Source: an uncultured Eubacteriales bacterium (GTDB taxonomy: Bacteria > Bacillota_A > Clostridia > Christensenellales > Aristaeellaceae). From it: a DNA stretch of 6,526 nucleotides. The position numbers and the translations under genes were made by a program. The notes beneath the pieces were generated by a model. That model was not told the DNA's origin and ran no database searches. It was given only the letters and a program-made list of their open reading frames with translations. The stretch covers positions 1 to 6,526 of the forward strand of contig USEE01000078.1 in NCBI GenBank assembly GCA_900553645.1. Direction: 5' to 3'. Below, in pieces: positions 1-5,887 of this stretch; the first letter of the stretch is position 1, and each line of letters starts with the position of its first letter.

Positions 1-220
1 TTATTCAAAACCGCCCTCTTATCGCTAGTCACATAACCATTTCCCGAACAAATCTTCTCTGCCCGTAAATGAATCATCTTATATGTCCGTAATTCTTTTT
101 AGCCGTTTCATGCAATCCGATTCGTTTGTGCATTTATTGTCAAAGTTTATCTTTCACGGCTTACCAACTCGTTTGCCGCCGATTTATGCCTGAATCTCGC
201 CCGCTGTCATACTGACGGAT

Positions 221-229
221 TGATATAAT
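221..229 (+). promoter_or_regulatory. Possible extended -10 promoter element
   Basis: TGATATAAT matches the extended -10 consensus TGnTATAAT. No good -35 hexamer lies 16-18 bp upstream. The same 11-mer TGATATAATTG recurs at 2978-2988, where it forms the -10 of the namZ promoter. A 5-bp hairpin TTGCG/CGCAA (229-243) sits directly downstream. If active, it would give a transcript running toward serC, but no gene or terminator that would define a small RNA is visible. Confidence 0.3.
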
Positions 230-294
230 TGCGTTTCTCGCAAGTTCACCTTATCTCTCATCCGCAACATTTTGCATCTTCAAAATCGATTTGC

Positions 295-310
295 CTGCAT
301 CACCCGCCTT
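295..310. repeat. 16-nt repeat, copy 1
   Basis: CTGCATCACCCGCCTT occurs here and again exactly at 2869-2884. Both copies are intergenic and in the same orientation. The flanks do not match. A chance 16-nt identity in a window of this size is unlikely (rough expectation below 0.01), so this may be the core of a genome-wide intergenic repeat. Confidence 0.45.
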
Positions 311-395
311 GCCATCATAAAACTCCATTGGTTTTTGTCACTGAATGAATAATTATCTACCAAATAAATTGTTCGTGAAAAAATTATCGTTCATA

Positions 396-424
396 TTGAA
401 ATTCCTGCTCGACTGCGTTATAAT
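396..424 (+). promoter_or_regulatory. serC-serA promoter (sigma-A type)
   Basis: The -35 hexamer is TTGAAA (396-401, five of six consensus bases) and the -10 is a perfect TATAAT (419-424). The spacer is exactly 17 bp. Transcription should start near 430-432, giving an untranslated leader of about 100 nt before the serC start at 530. An A/T-rich run just upstream (about 360-395) could be an UP element. This is the best candidate promoter for both genes, because no other promoter is seen before serA. Confidence 0.85.
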
Positions 425-430
425 ACTACC

Positions 431-510
431 CAATTCCCGTGCTGAAGCGATAATGCGTCCGCCATGCTTTTCGGCGCGCACGCGCGGCAATGCAGCCGTT
501 GCCGGGATTC
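431..510 (+). promoter_or_regulatory. Possible structured 5' leader of serC-serA
   Basis: By eye the leader can fold into a three-way arrangement. Outer stem: TCCCG (435-439) with CGGGA (503-507). First hairpin: TGCG (454-457) and CGCC (460-463) with GGCG (473-476) and CGCA (477-480), leaving a 2-nt bulge and a 9-nt loop. Second hairpin: GGCAA (486-490) with TTGCC (499-503), which competes with the outer stem for one base. The fold ends just before the ribosome binding site (515-521). I recognise no known riboswitch class and no T-box signature. GC-rich sequence folds easily, so this is only a candidate. Confidence 0.3.
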
Positions 511-529
511 GGAAAGGGAGGATATTATT

Positions 530-1612
530 ATGGAACGAGTTTACAACTTTGCGGCCGGCCCGTCCGCCATGCCCGAAAGCGCGCTAAAGCGTGCCGCCGA
601 CGAGATGCTGTGCTACGGCTCCACCGGCGTATCGGTAATGGAGATGAGCCACCGGAACAAGATGTATCTTGAGATATGGGACGAGGCAATGGCGGTATTT
701 AAGCGCCTGATGGGCGTTCCGGAGGGATATACCGTGCTGTTTTTGCAGGGCGGCGCGACGGGTCAGTTCGCGGCCGTGCCCATGAATTTGATCGGCATTA
801 CCGGCAAGGCCGACTACGTTGACACCGGCAACTTTGCAAACGGCGCCATGAAGGAAGCCCAGCGCTACGGCGACGTGCGCTGTGCGGCCTCCAGCAAGGA
901 CGCGGGCTACACCTTCATACCCGAGCTGAAGCGCGACATGTTCCGCGCGGACGCGAGCTATGTGCACATCACCGGCAACAACACGATATTCGGCACGCGC
1001 TACGACGCGCTGCCCGACGTGGGCGACATACCGCTGTGCGCAGACCTGTCCTCGTCGATACTGTCCGAGCCCTACGACGTGAGCAGATTCGGCGTGATTT
1101 ACGCGGGCGCGCAGAAGAACATCGGCCCGGCGGGTCTGACTGTAGTCATCGTGCGCAACGATTTGATGGGGCACGCCCTGCCCTGCTGCCCCAAGATATT
1201 CAATTATAAGACCGAGGCCGAAAAGGACTCCATGCTGAACACGCCGCCCACCTACTCGGTCTACATGGCCAAATTGTGCATGGAGTGGCTGGAAAGCGTG
1301 GGCGGCGTTAAGGCCATAGAGCAGGTCAACATCGAAAAGGCAAAGATACTGTACGACTTCATCGACAATTCACGCCTGTTCCGCAACAACGTGGAGCCGC
1401 GCTACCGTTCGCGCATGAACGTGACGTGCGTGACCGGCAGTCCGGAGCTGGACGACGCGTTTGTCAAGGGCGCGGCAAAGCACGGGCTGATCGCGCTGAA
1501 GGGGCACCGGCTGGTAGGCGGCATACGCGCCAGCATATACAACGCCATGCCCATCGAGGGCGTTAAGGCGCTCATAAAGTACATGAAGCAGTTTGAACTG
1601 GAAAACGAATGA
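530..1612 (+). CDS. serC: Phosphoserine aminotransferase
   Basis: This is a PLP-dependent class V aminotransferase, 360 residues, the normal family length. It converts 3-phosphohydroxypyruvate and glutamate to O-phosphoserine and 2-oxoglutarate, the second step of serine synthesis, in the cytoplasm. Visible hallmarks are NFAAGPSAMP (6-15), EMSHRNK (38-44), GGATGQF (74-80), NNTIFGT (150-156), ADLSS (171-175, Asp172 facing the PLP nitrogen), YAGAQKNIGPAG (191-202, Lys196 as the Schiff-base lysine) and GGIRASIYNAMP (330-341). The start at 530 is preferred over an in-frame ATG at 464 because AGGGAGG (515-521) lies 8 nt before it and the family motif begins a few residues later. One oddity: Phe102 replaces the tryptophan that stacks on PLP in the E. 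coli enzyme. serA follows after 24 bp, so the two genes probably share one transcript. Isoleucine is often ATA (11 of 21). Confidence 0.97.
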   Translation: MERVYNFAAGPSAMPESALKRAADEMLCYGSTGVSVMEMSHRNKMYLEIWDEAMAVFKRLMGVPEGYTVLFLQGGATGQFAAVPMNLIGITGKADYVDTGNFANGAMKEAQRYGDVRCAASSKDAGYTFIPELKRDMFRADASYVHITGNNTIFGTRYDALPDVGDIPLCADLSSSILSEPYDVSRFGVIYAGAQKNIGPAGLTVVIVRNDLMGHALPCCPKIFNYKTEAEKDSMLNTPPTYSVYMAKLCMEWLESVGGVKAIEQVNIEKAKILYDFIDNSRLFRNNVEPRYRSRMNVTCVTGSPELDDAFVKGAAKHGLIALKGHRLVGGIRASIYNAMPIEGVKALIKYMKQFELENE

Positions 1613-1636
1613 CGCGCGGCGGAAAGGAGCAACACA

Positions 1637-2797
1637 ATGTTTCGCATAAAGACGCTTAATGAGATCTCGCCGGTCATAAACAAAGTATTCACCGCCGACT
1701 ACGCCGTGGGCAGTGAGATAGACAACGAGGACGCAATCATCGTGCGCAGCGCCAAGATGCACGATATGCCTATATCAGACAGCCTGCTGGCCGTGGCGCG
1801 CGCGGGCGCTGGCTACAACAATATACCCGTAGACAAGTGCTCCGAGCGGGGCATAGTCGTATTCAACACCCCCGGCGCGAACGCCAACGCGGTCAAGGAG
1901 CTGACGATCGCGGGTATGCTGCTGGCCGGGCGCGACATTGTGGGCGGCATAGAGTGGGCGCGCACGTTAAAGGGCGAGGGCGACAAGGTAGCCGCCTTAG
2001 TCGAAAAGGGCAAAAATCACTTCGTCGGCCCGGAGCTGAAGGGCAAGAAGCTGGCTGTAATTGGCTTGGGCGCGATAGGCACGATGGTTGCCAACGCCGG
2101 GCACGCGCTGGAGATGGACGTATACGGCTACGACCCGTTTTTGTCGGTTGAGCACGCGCTGATGCTGTCGCGCGCGGTGCATAAGGCCGGCGATTTGGAT
2201 AAACTGCTGGCTGAGTCGGACTTCGTGTCGCTGCATCTGCCGCTGACTGACAAGACGCGCGGCATGGTGGACGCGGATATGCTGAGTAAGTTCAAGCCGG
2301 GCGCGGCGCTGCTCAACTTCTCGCGCGGCGAGCTGGTGGACGGCGCGGCGGTGCTTGAGGCTGTTAAGGCGGGCAGACTGCGCCGGTATGTGACCGACTT
2401 CCCGTCGGAGGATATGCTGGGCGCGGAGGGCGTGATCGCCCTGCCCCACCTGGGCGCGTCCACGCCCGAGAGCGAGGACAACTGCGCCGAGATGGCCGCG
2501 CAGGAGCTGGCCGGCTACCTGACGCGCGGCGCTATAATCAACTCGGTCAACTATCCCGCGTGCGACCCGGGCTATACCGACGGCGCGCGGCTGTGCGTGC
2601 TGCACGCCAACGTGCCCAACATGGTAGGTTCGGTCACGGCACTATTGGCGGCGCAGGGAATCAACATAGCCAACATGGTCAACAAGTCGCGCGGCGCGCT
2701 GGCCTATACGGTAATCGACGCGGACGGTGAAATCGGCGCGAATGTTGTTAAGGCAGTCGCCGCGGTGGAGAATGTTTATAAGGTCAGGCTGATATAA
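1637..2797 (+). CDS. serA: D-3-phosphoglycerate dehydrogenase, short ACT-domain form
   Basis: This NAD-dependent 2-hydroxyacid dehydrogenase, 386 residues, catalyses the committed first step of serine synthesis, 3-phosphoglycerate to 3-phosphohydroxypyruvate. The Rossmann glycine motif is VIGLGAIG (141-148). Asp166 at the end of the next strand (YGYDP) fits NAD use. The catalytic Arg-Glu-His set is Arg230 (NFSRGELVD), Glu258 (DFPSED) and His271 (LPHLGAST). A C-terminal ACT domain (about 318-386, beginning LCVLHANVPNMVG) is the usual site of serine feedback binding. The protein lacks the intervening domain of long SerA types. GGAAAGGAG (1621-1629) precedes the ATG by 7 nt. It lies 24 bp after serC with no terminator between them and is followed by a strong terminator. 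Feedback inhibition is inferred from the domain. Isoleucine is ATA in 11 of 22 cases. Confidence 0.95.
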   Translation: MFRIKTLNEISPVINKVFTADYAVGSEIDNEDAIIVRSAKMHDMPISDSLLAVARAGAGYNNIPVDKCSERGIVVFNTPGANANAVKELTIAGMLLAGRDIVGGIEWARTLKGEGDKVAALVEKGKNHFVGPELKGKKLAVIGLGAIGTMVANAGHALEMDVYGYDPFLSVEHALMLSRAVHKAGDLDKLLAESDFVSLHLPLTDKTRGMVDADMLSKFKPGAALLNFSRGELVDGAAVLEAVKAGRLRRYVTDFPSEDMLGAEGVIALPHLGASTPESEDNCAEMAAQELAGYLTRGAIINSVNYPACDPGYTDGARLCVLHANVPNMVGSVTALLAAQGINIANMVNKSRGALAYTVIDADGEIGANVVKAVAAVENVYKVRLI

Positions 2798-2805
2798 AGG
2801 CGTGG

Positions 2806-2841
2806 GCCGCTTCTCGCAGTTTGAGAAGCGGCGCTTTTTTT
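2806..2841 (+). terminator. Rho-independent terminator of serC-serA
   Basis: A perfect 10-bp stem, GCCGCTTCTC (2806-2815) with GAGAAGCGGC (2823-2832), has a 7-nt loop and is followed after two bases by seven T (2835-2841). It starts 8 nt after the serA stop. Confidence 0.93.
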
Positions 2842-2843
2842 AG
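2820..2843 (+). repeat. Terminator right-arm repeat, copy 1
   Basis: These 24 nt (loop end, right stem arm, T-run and AG) match 2921-2944 at 22 of 24 positions; the differences are at the 6th and 15th bases. The left arms of the two hairpins do not match, so only the 3' half is shared. Confidence 0.6.
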
Positions 2844-2868
2844 GGCGTTCACGGCGGCGCAACGCTTT

Positions 2869-2884
2869 CTGCATCACCCGCCTT
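2869..2884. repeat. 16-nt repeat, copy 2
   Basis: Exact second copy of the sequence at 295-310, located between the two terminator hairpins. Neither copy lies in a recognisable gene. Confidence 0.45.
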
Positions 2885-2911
2885 AATATCTGGCTGAACA
2901 TAGATCCACTC

Positions 2912-2942
2912 CCCCCGCATTTTGAAAAGCGGCGGTTTTTTT
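2912..2942 (+). terminator. Second terminator-like hairpin before namZ
   Basis: An imperfect hairpin pairs CC (2912-2913) with GG (2934-2935), CCGC (2915-2918) with GCGG (2929-2932) and TTT (2920-2922) with AAA (2926-2928). It has one C/C mismatch, one bulged A and a 3-nt loop. Seven T follow directly (2936-2942). It would back up the terminator at 2806 and shield the namZ promoter, which begins 15 bp later. No gene lies between the two hairpins. Confidence 0.6.
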
Positions 2943-2944
2943 AG
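2921..2944 (+). repeat. Terminator right-arm repeat, copy 2
   Basis: Near-identical (22 of 24) to 2820-2843, offset by 101 nt. It forms the right half of the second, weaker hairpin. Confidence 0.6.
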
Positions 2945-2957
2945 CCCGCATACGCCG

Positions 2958-2986
2958 TTGCCCTGCGCGCCGCGCAGTGATATAAT
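2958..2986 (+). promoter_or_regulatory. namZ promoter with a palindrome in the spacer
   Basis: The -35 is TTGCCC (2958-2963, TTG plus one further consensus base) and the -10 is a perfect TATAAT (2981-2986), extended by TGA (2978-2980). The spacer is 17 bp. Within it TGCGCG (2964-2969) and CGCGCA (2971-2976) form an inverted repeat around one base, placed where a repressor could block RNA polymerase. The start of transcription should be near 2993, about 40 nt before the namZ ATG. Confidence 0.78.
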
Positions 2987-3003
2987 TGTTGCAGGACGAT
3001 TTT

Positions 3004-3017
3004 GCCGCTTCTGCGGC
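3004..3017 (+). promoter_or_regulatory. Small hairpin before the namZ ribosome binding site
   Basis: GCCGC (3004-3008) pairs with GCGGC (3013-3017) around a TTCT loop. It ends 4 nt before AGGAGG (3022-3027). It could stabilise the 5' end of the mRNA or modulate ribosome access. With only 5 bp, the role is a guess. Confidence 0.3.
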
Positions 3018-3034
3018 GTTTAGGAGGTTTCGGC

Positions 3035-4216
3035 ATGGCTGTAATTTGCGGCATAGATCGGATTGACGAATACGCGGACGTATTTCGCGGCAAGCGATTG
3101 GGGTTGGCCACGGGCGCTTCGGGCATAGGGCGGGACTACCGCTCCAGCGTGGATATATTGAAGGACAAGTGCGACCTGCGCGCGCTGTTCGCGCCCGAGC
3201 ACGGCGTGCGCGGCGAGATGCAGGGCGGCGCGCACATCGAGAATCACATCGACAAGTGGAGCGGGCTGCCGGTCTACGGCATGTTTGACGATCAGGTGAC
3301 TGTAAATTCCAACTCGACCTCGGCGCTGGACGCGCTGTACATGCCCCCGCGCGAGGGTCTGGATAAGGTGGACGCGATAGTATTCGACATTCAGGACGCG
3401 GGCGCGCGCTACTTTACCTATGCGTCCACGCTGTTTTTCGTGATGAAGGCGTGTGCGGCCGTGGGCAAGGAGTGCATCGTACTCGACCGCCCCAACCCCA
3501 TCGGCGGCGCGATCGAGGGCAACACCAACCGCGATGAAAATCTGTCGTTCGTGGGGCTGACGCACGTGCCGATTCGCCACGGCATGACTCTGGGTGAACT
3601 GGCGCGCATGTTTAACGGCGAGTATAAGCTGGGCTGCAATCTGAGCGTGGTGCCGGTCGCGGGCTGGACGCGCGATATGTACTTTGACGAAACCGGCCTG
3701 CCGTTTGTCAACCCCAGCCCCAACATGCCCGGCATCAACGCGCTTGCGCTGTACTGCGGCATATGCCTGTTCGAGGCCACCAACGTAAGCGACGGCCGGG
3801 GCACTACCAGTCCGTTCGAGCAGGTGGGCGCGCCGTTCATCGACCCGATGCAGCTGAAGGCCGAGCTGGACGCGCTCAATCTGCCGGGCGTGCGCTTCAG
3901 CACGGCGTACTTTGTGCCGCTTTACTATAAGCAGGTCAATGAATTATGCGCAGGCGTGCGCATACACATAACCGACCGGCGCGCGCTGCGCCCGGTGGAG
4001 CTGGGCGTGCGCATGGTGCGGCTGATGCAGAGGCTGTACCCGGATGACTTCAAGTTCAACGCGCCGCAGCCGGGCAAGCGCTGGGGCATAGATTTGCTCA
4101 GCGGTACGGACGAATTGAGAATGAATCAGAAGTCCGCGGATGAGATCGTTAAGGAATGGAGTGAAGAGGCCCGGGCGTTTGGTGATGTGCGGGAGAGGTA
4201 TGGGTTGTACAAGTAA
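3035..4216 (+). CDS. namZ: NamZ-type exo-beta-N-acetylmuramidase (DUF1343, GH171), no signal peptide
   Basis: This 393-residue protein belongs to the DUF1343/YbbC family. Its characterised members (NamZ) release terminal N-acetylmuramic acid from the non-reducing end of peptidoglycan fragments for cell-wall recycling. Conserved blocks in order are LFAPEHGVRG (51-60), FDIQDAGARYFTY (117-129), LDRPNPIGG (150-158), PIRHGMTLGELA (179-190), NPSPNMP (226-232) and LFEATNVSDGRGTTSPFEQVGAP (245-267). The acidic residues of the EHG and DIQD blocks are likely active-site candidates. ATG 3035 is chosen because AGGAGG (3022-3027) lies 7 nt upstream; an in-frame ATG at 3002 has no such site. The N-terminus (MAVICGIDRIDEYADVF) has no signal peptide, whereas B. 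subtilis NamZ is secreted, so this copy probably acts in the cytoplasm on imported fragments. It has its own promoter and no recycling partner (murQ, nagZ, amidase) in view. Family assignment is firm; substrate and location are inferred. Confidence 0.9.
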   Translation: MAVICGIDRIDEYADVFRGKRLGLATGASGIGRDYRSSVDILKDKCDLRALFAPEHGVRGEMQGGAHIENHIDKWSGLPVYGMFDDQVTVNSNSTSALDALYMPPREGLDKVDAIVFDIQDAGARYFTYASTLFFVMKACAAVGKECIVLDRPNPIGGAIEGNTNRDENLSFVGLTHVPIRHGMTLGELARMFNGEYKLGCNLSVVPVAGWTRDMYFDETGLPFVNPSPNMPGINALALYCGICLFEATNVSDGRGTTSPFEQVGAPFIDPMQLKAELDALNLPGVRFSTAYFVPLYYKQVNELCAGVRIHITDRRALRPVELGVRMVRLMQRLYPDDFKFNAPQPGKRWGIDLLSGTDELRMNQKSADEIVKEWSEEARAFGDVRERYGLYK

Positions 4217-4262
4217 CAGTGACACGCACTGACTGCCTCAACATGATATGCTCATAGTGAAT

Positions 4263-4303
4263 AAAATGACTGCCGCACAATAAGCTGTGCAGCAGTCATT
4301 TTT
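4263..4303. terminator. Bidirectional terminator between namZ and serS
   Basis: AAAATGACTGC (4263-4273) pairs perfectly with GCAGTCATTTT (4292-4302). After one C/A mismatch, GCACA (4275-4279) pairs with TGTGC (4286-4290) around a 6-nt loop. The T-run at 4299-4303 serves namZ on the + strand; AAAA (4263-4266) becomes a shorter U-run for serS on the - strand. It lies 46 nt after the namZ stop and 46 nt beyond the serS stop, as expected for convergent genes. Confidence 0.9.
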
Positions 4304-4349
4304 CTGATTATCACATTCTATATGAAGCCGTCGGCTTACATTGCCATTC

Positions 4350-5633
4350 TTACTTCTTAGGCTCCAATACTTCCAGCCCGCCCATATAAGGCCGCAGCAC
4401 CTCGGGGATTACCACAGAGCCGTCCTCCTGCTGGAACTGCTCGACTATCGCGGGTATCAGGCGGCTGGTCGCCAGACCCGAGCCGTTTAGCGTGTGCACG
4501 TACTCGATCTTCTTAGTATCCGCGCGGCGGAAGCGGATGTTGCCGCGGCGCGCCTGATAGTCGCGCGCGTTGGATACCGACGAGCACTCCTTATACTCGT
4601 TCATGCTGGGCAGCCACAGCTCTACGTCATAGGTGGTCGCCATGGACGCGGAGCAGTCGCCCGCCGCCAGCTTGCTCAGGTGGAAGTGCAGGCCCAGACC
4701 CTCGACCAGCGCGCAGGCCTTGCCGATGAGCTCCTTAAGCATCGCGTCGCTGTCCTCGGGACGAGTGTAGCCGAACATCTCGACCTTGTTGAACTGGTGG
4801 CCGCGGATCATGCCGCGCTCGGATGCACGGTAGGTGCCCGCCTCGCTGCGGTAGCAGGGGGTGTAGGCAAACATGCGCTTGGGCAGATCCTTTTCCTCGA
4901 GGATTTCACCGCGATAGAGGTTGATCAGCGCGGTTTCTGCGGTGGGCAGCAGGAAATGGAAGCTGTCGTCGCCGGTGGAAACACGGTACACATCCTCCTT
5001 GAACTTGGGGAACTGGCCTGCGGTGTAGCCGCACTCATAGGTCAGGATGTGCGGGGGCAGCATGAAGGTGTAGCCGTCCTTGATGTGGGTGGTGATGAAG
5101 TAGTTCAGCAGCGCCCACTCCAGCTGCGCGCCCAGATCGGTGTAGAGCCAGTAGCCGTTGCCGGCCAGCTTCACGCCGCGCTCATAGTCGATCAGGCCGA
5201 GGCTCGTGCACAGATCGACATGGTTCTTGGCCTCAAAGTTGAAAACGGGCTTCTCTCCGAACACCTTGACGACCTGGTTGTTCTCCTTGCCGCCCGCAAC
5301 AACATCGTCCGCAGGCAGGTTGGGCAGCGCCGCAACGAACTCCTCGATCTTCGCCTCGACCTGACGCAGTTCCTCGTCCAGGCTCTTGACCTTTTCACCG
5401 GATTCCTTCATCTGCGCCATGACGGCAGAAACATCGGCGCCTTCCTTCTTCAGGCGCGGGATCTCCTTGTTGATGCGGTTGCGCTCCGCCTTGAGCGCCT
5501 CGCCCTCGGCGATGATCTCCTTGCGGCGAGCGTCCCATTGCAGCAGCTCGGTGAAATCCACCTCGTATTCGCGCTTGGCAAGCGCCGCCTTGACGAACTC
5601 CGGATCCTTACGGATCAGATTGATGTCCAACAT
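4350..5633 (-). CDS. serS: Seryl-tRNA synthetase
   Basis: This cytoplasmic class II synthetase, 427 residues, charges tRNA-Ser with serine. Residues about 30-100 form the charged, heptad-rich coiled-coil arm that grips the long variable arm of tRNA-Ser. The serine-recognition TAE is at 231-233. Motif 2 is CYRSEAG (260-266, with Arg262 and Glu264) continuing to RGHQFNKVEMF (277-287). Motif 3 is LNGSGLATSRLIPAIVE (382-398, Arg391). The insert GTYRASERGMIRGHQF differs from the more common GRDTRGLIRQHQF-like form, which suggests a distinct bacterial subfamily. The start at 5633 (MLDINLIRKDPEF) is preferred over the ATG at 5642, which directly abuts GGAGG (5647-5643); from 5633 the spacing is 9 nt and the N-terminus fits the family. 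Control is by the T-box leader. Codon use is unlike serCA: 18 of 20 isoleucines are ATC and the two ATA codons are near the 3' end. Confidence 0.97.
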   Translation of the reverse strand: MLDINLIRKDPEFVKAALAKREYEVDFTELLQWDARRKEIIAEGEALKAERNRINKEIPRLKKEGADVSAVMAQMKESGEKVKSLDEELRQVEAKIEEFVAALPNLPADDVVAGGKENNQVVKVFGEKPVFNFEAKNHVDLCTSLGLIDYERGVKLAGNGYWLYTDLGAQLEWALLNYFITTHIKDGYTFMLPPHILTYECGYTAGQFPKFKEDVYRVSTGDDSFHFLLPTAETALINLYRGEILEEKDLPKRMFAYTPCYRSEAGTYRASERGMIRGHQFNKVEMFGYTRPEDSDAMLKELIGKACALVEGLGLHFHLSKLAAGDCSASMATTYDVELWLPSMNEYKECSSVSNARDYQARRGNIRFRRADTKKIEYVHTLNGSGLATSRLIPAIVEQFQQEDGSVVIPEVLRPYMGGLEVLEPKK

Positions 5634-5662
5634 GCTCTTCATCCTCCATCATTGCACAACTT

Positions 5663-5698
5663 AAAAATAAAGCCCGTCCCGAACGAATCGGGACGAGC
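5663..5698 (-). terminator. Regulated terminator of the serS T-box
   Basis: On the minus strand GCTCGTCCCGA (5698-5688) pairs with TCGGGACGGGC (5682-5672) over 11 bp with one G-U pair and a 5-nt loop. TTTATTTTT (5671-5663) follows. Its left arm overlaps the CCCG that can pair with the T-box sequence, so the two folds exclude each other. It ends about 16 nt before the serS ribosome binding site. Confidence 0.92.
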
Positions 5699-5881
5699 AT
5701 AAAACCCGCGATACCACCCGCATTGACGCTTTCTGCGCCCTGCTTGATCGCGCTGTAACGGGCGCGCCCGCTGCACTCCTCGTGCCGCACTCCGGGGACG
5801 GATAGGCCGGCGCGCCGCCCGCTTCCACCAGCCGCGGGCTCTCTTTTCTGCGCTCTCCGACGGGATTTCCCCCTCATCGTG
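5663..5881 (-). promoter_or_regulatory. T-box riboswitch of serS (tRNA-Ser sensing, UCC specifier)
   Basis: The leader has the T-box parts in order. Stem I base: GGGGGA near 5873-5868 faces TCCCC (5798-5794). The conserved AGAGAG is at 5844-5839. The apical hairpin GCCCGC/GCGGGC (5839-5834 and 5822-5817) carries GGTGGAA (5829-5823), fitting the GGUGNRA loop. The specifier side reads TATCCG, placing UCC (serine) at 5802-5800 followed by a purine. The T-box sequence is GCGGGTGGTATCGCG (5721-5707), with TGGT (5716-5713) to bind the tRNA acceptor end; the last T would pair with a G discriminator only by wobble. The terminator follows. Uncharged tRNA-Ser should favour the antiterminator, in which CGGG (5720-5717) may pair with CCCG (5692-5689), and so turn serS on. 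The class is certain; the exact specifier position is read by hand. Confidence 0.93.
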
Positions 5882-5887
5882 CCTATC

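Larger units (their letters stand above)
1..395. other. AT-rich intergenic region without a supported gene
   Basis: Hand counting over 1-360 gives about 41% G+C, against about 65% in a sampled serC line, and about 97 C to 49 G on the + strand. No reading frame in it has both a ribosome binding site and a plausible length; only peptides under 30 codons occur on the minus strand. It holds an extended -10 motif (221-229), a 6-bp inverted repeat ATTTTG/CAAAAT (269-274 and 281-286), a 16-nt sequence repeated at 2869-2884, and an A/T-rich stretch (about 360-395) just before the serC promoter that could act as an UP element. It may be plain regulatory spacer or a decayed gene. Confidence 0.6.

Noticed and set aside
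184..270. A 28-residue minus-strand peptide, and a 25-residue one at about 252-329
   Set aside because: Both lack a ribosome binding site and any recognisable feature; frames this short are expected by chance.
345..587. An 80-codon + strand frame, with an internal ATG at 453, overlapping the serC start
   Set aside because: It spans the serC promoter, neither ATG has a good ribosome binding site, and it runs out of frame into serC. A regulatory upstream peptide from 453 cannot be excluded but nothing supports it.
584..1174. A 196-codon minus-strand frame within serC, and similar ones within serA and namZ
   Set aside because: They are shadows of well-supported genes with unlikely composition and no motifs.
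2869..2890. Possible T-box-like fragment in the serA-namZ gap, sharing GCAGAAAGCGT with the serS leader
   Set aside because: The order of elements relative to GGGTG is reversed from a T-box and only 11 nt are shared.
4217..4231. Hairpin CAGTG/CACTG just after the namZ stop
   Set aside because: It has 5 bp and no U-run, with a strong terminator close behind.
4324..4337. Small hairpin AAGCC/GGCTT just beyond the serS stop
   Set aside because: It has only 5 bp, a 3-nt loop and no U-run on either strand; the terminator at 4263-4303 explains termination.
4494..5702. A 402-codon open frame on the + strand opposite serS and its leader
   Set aside because: It is antisense to a certain serS gene and a certain T-box, its product is low-complexity (Leu, Val, Ala, Arg, Gln) and it has no family motif. 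Long antisense frames are common opposite GC-rich genes.
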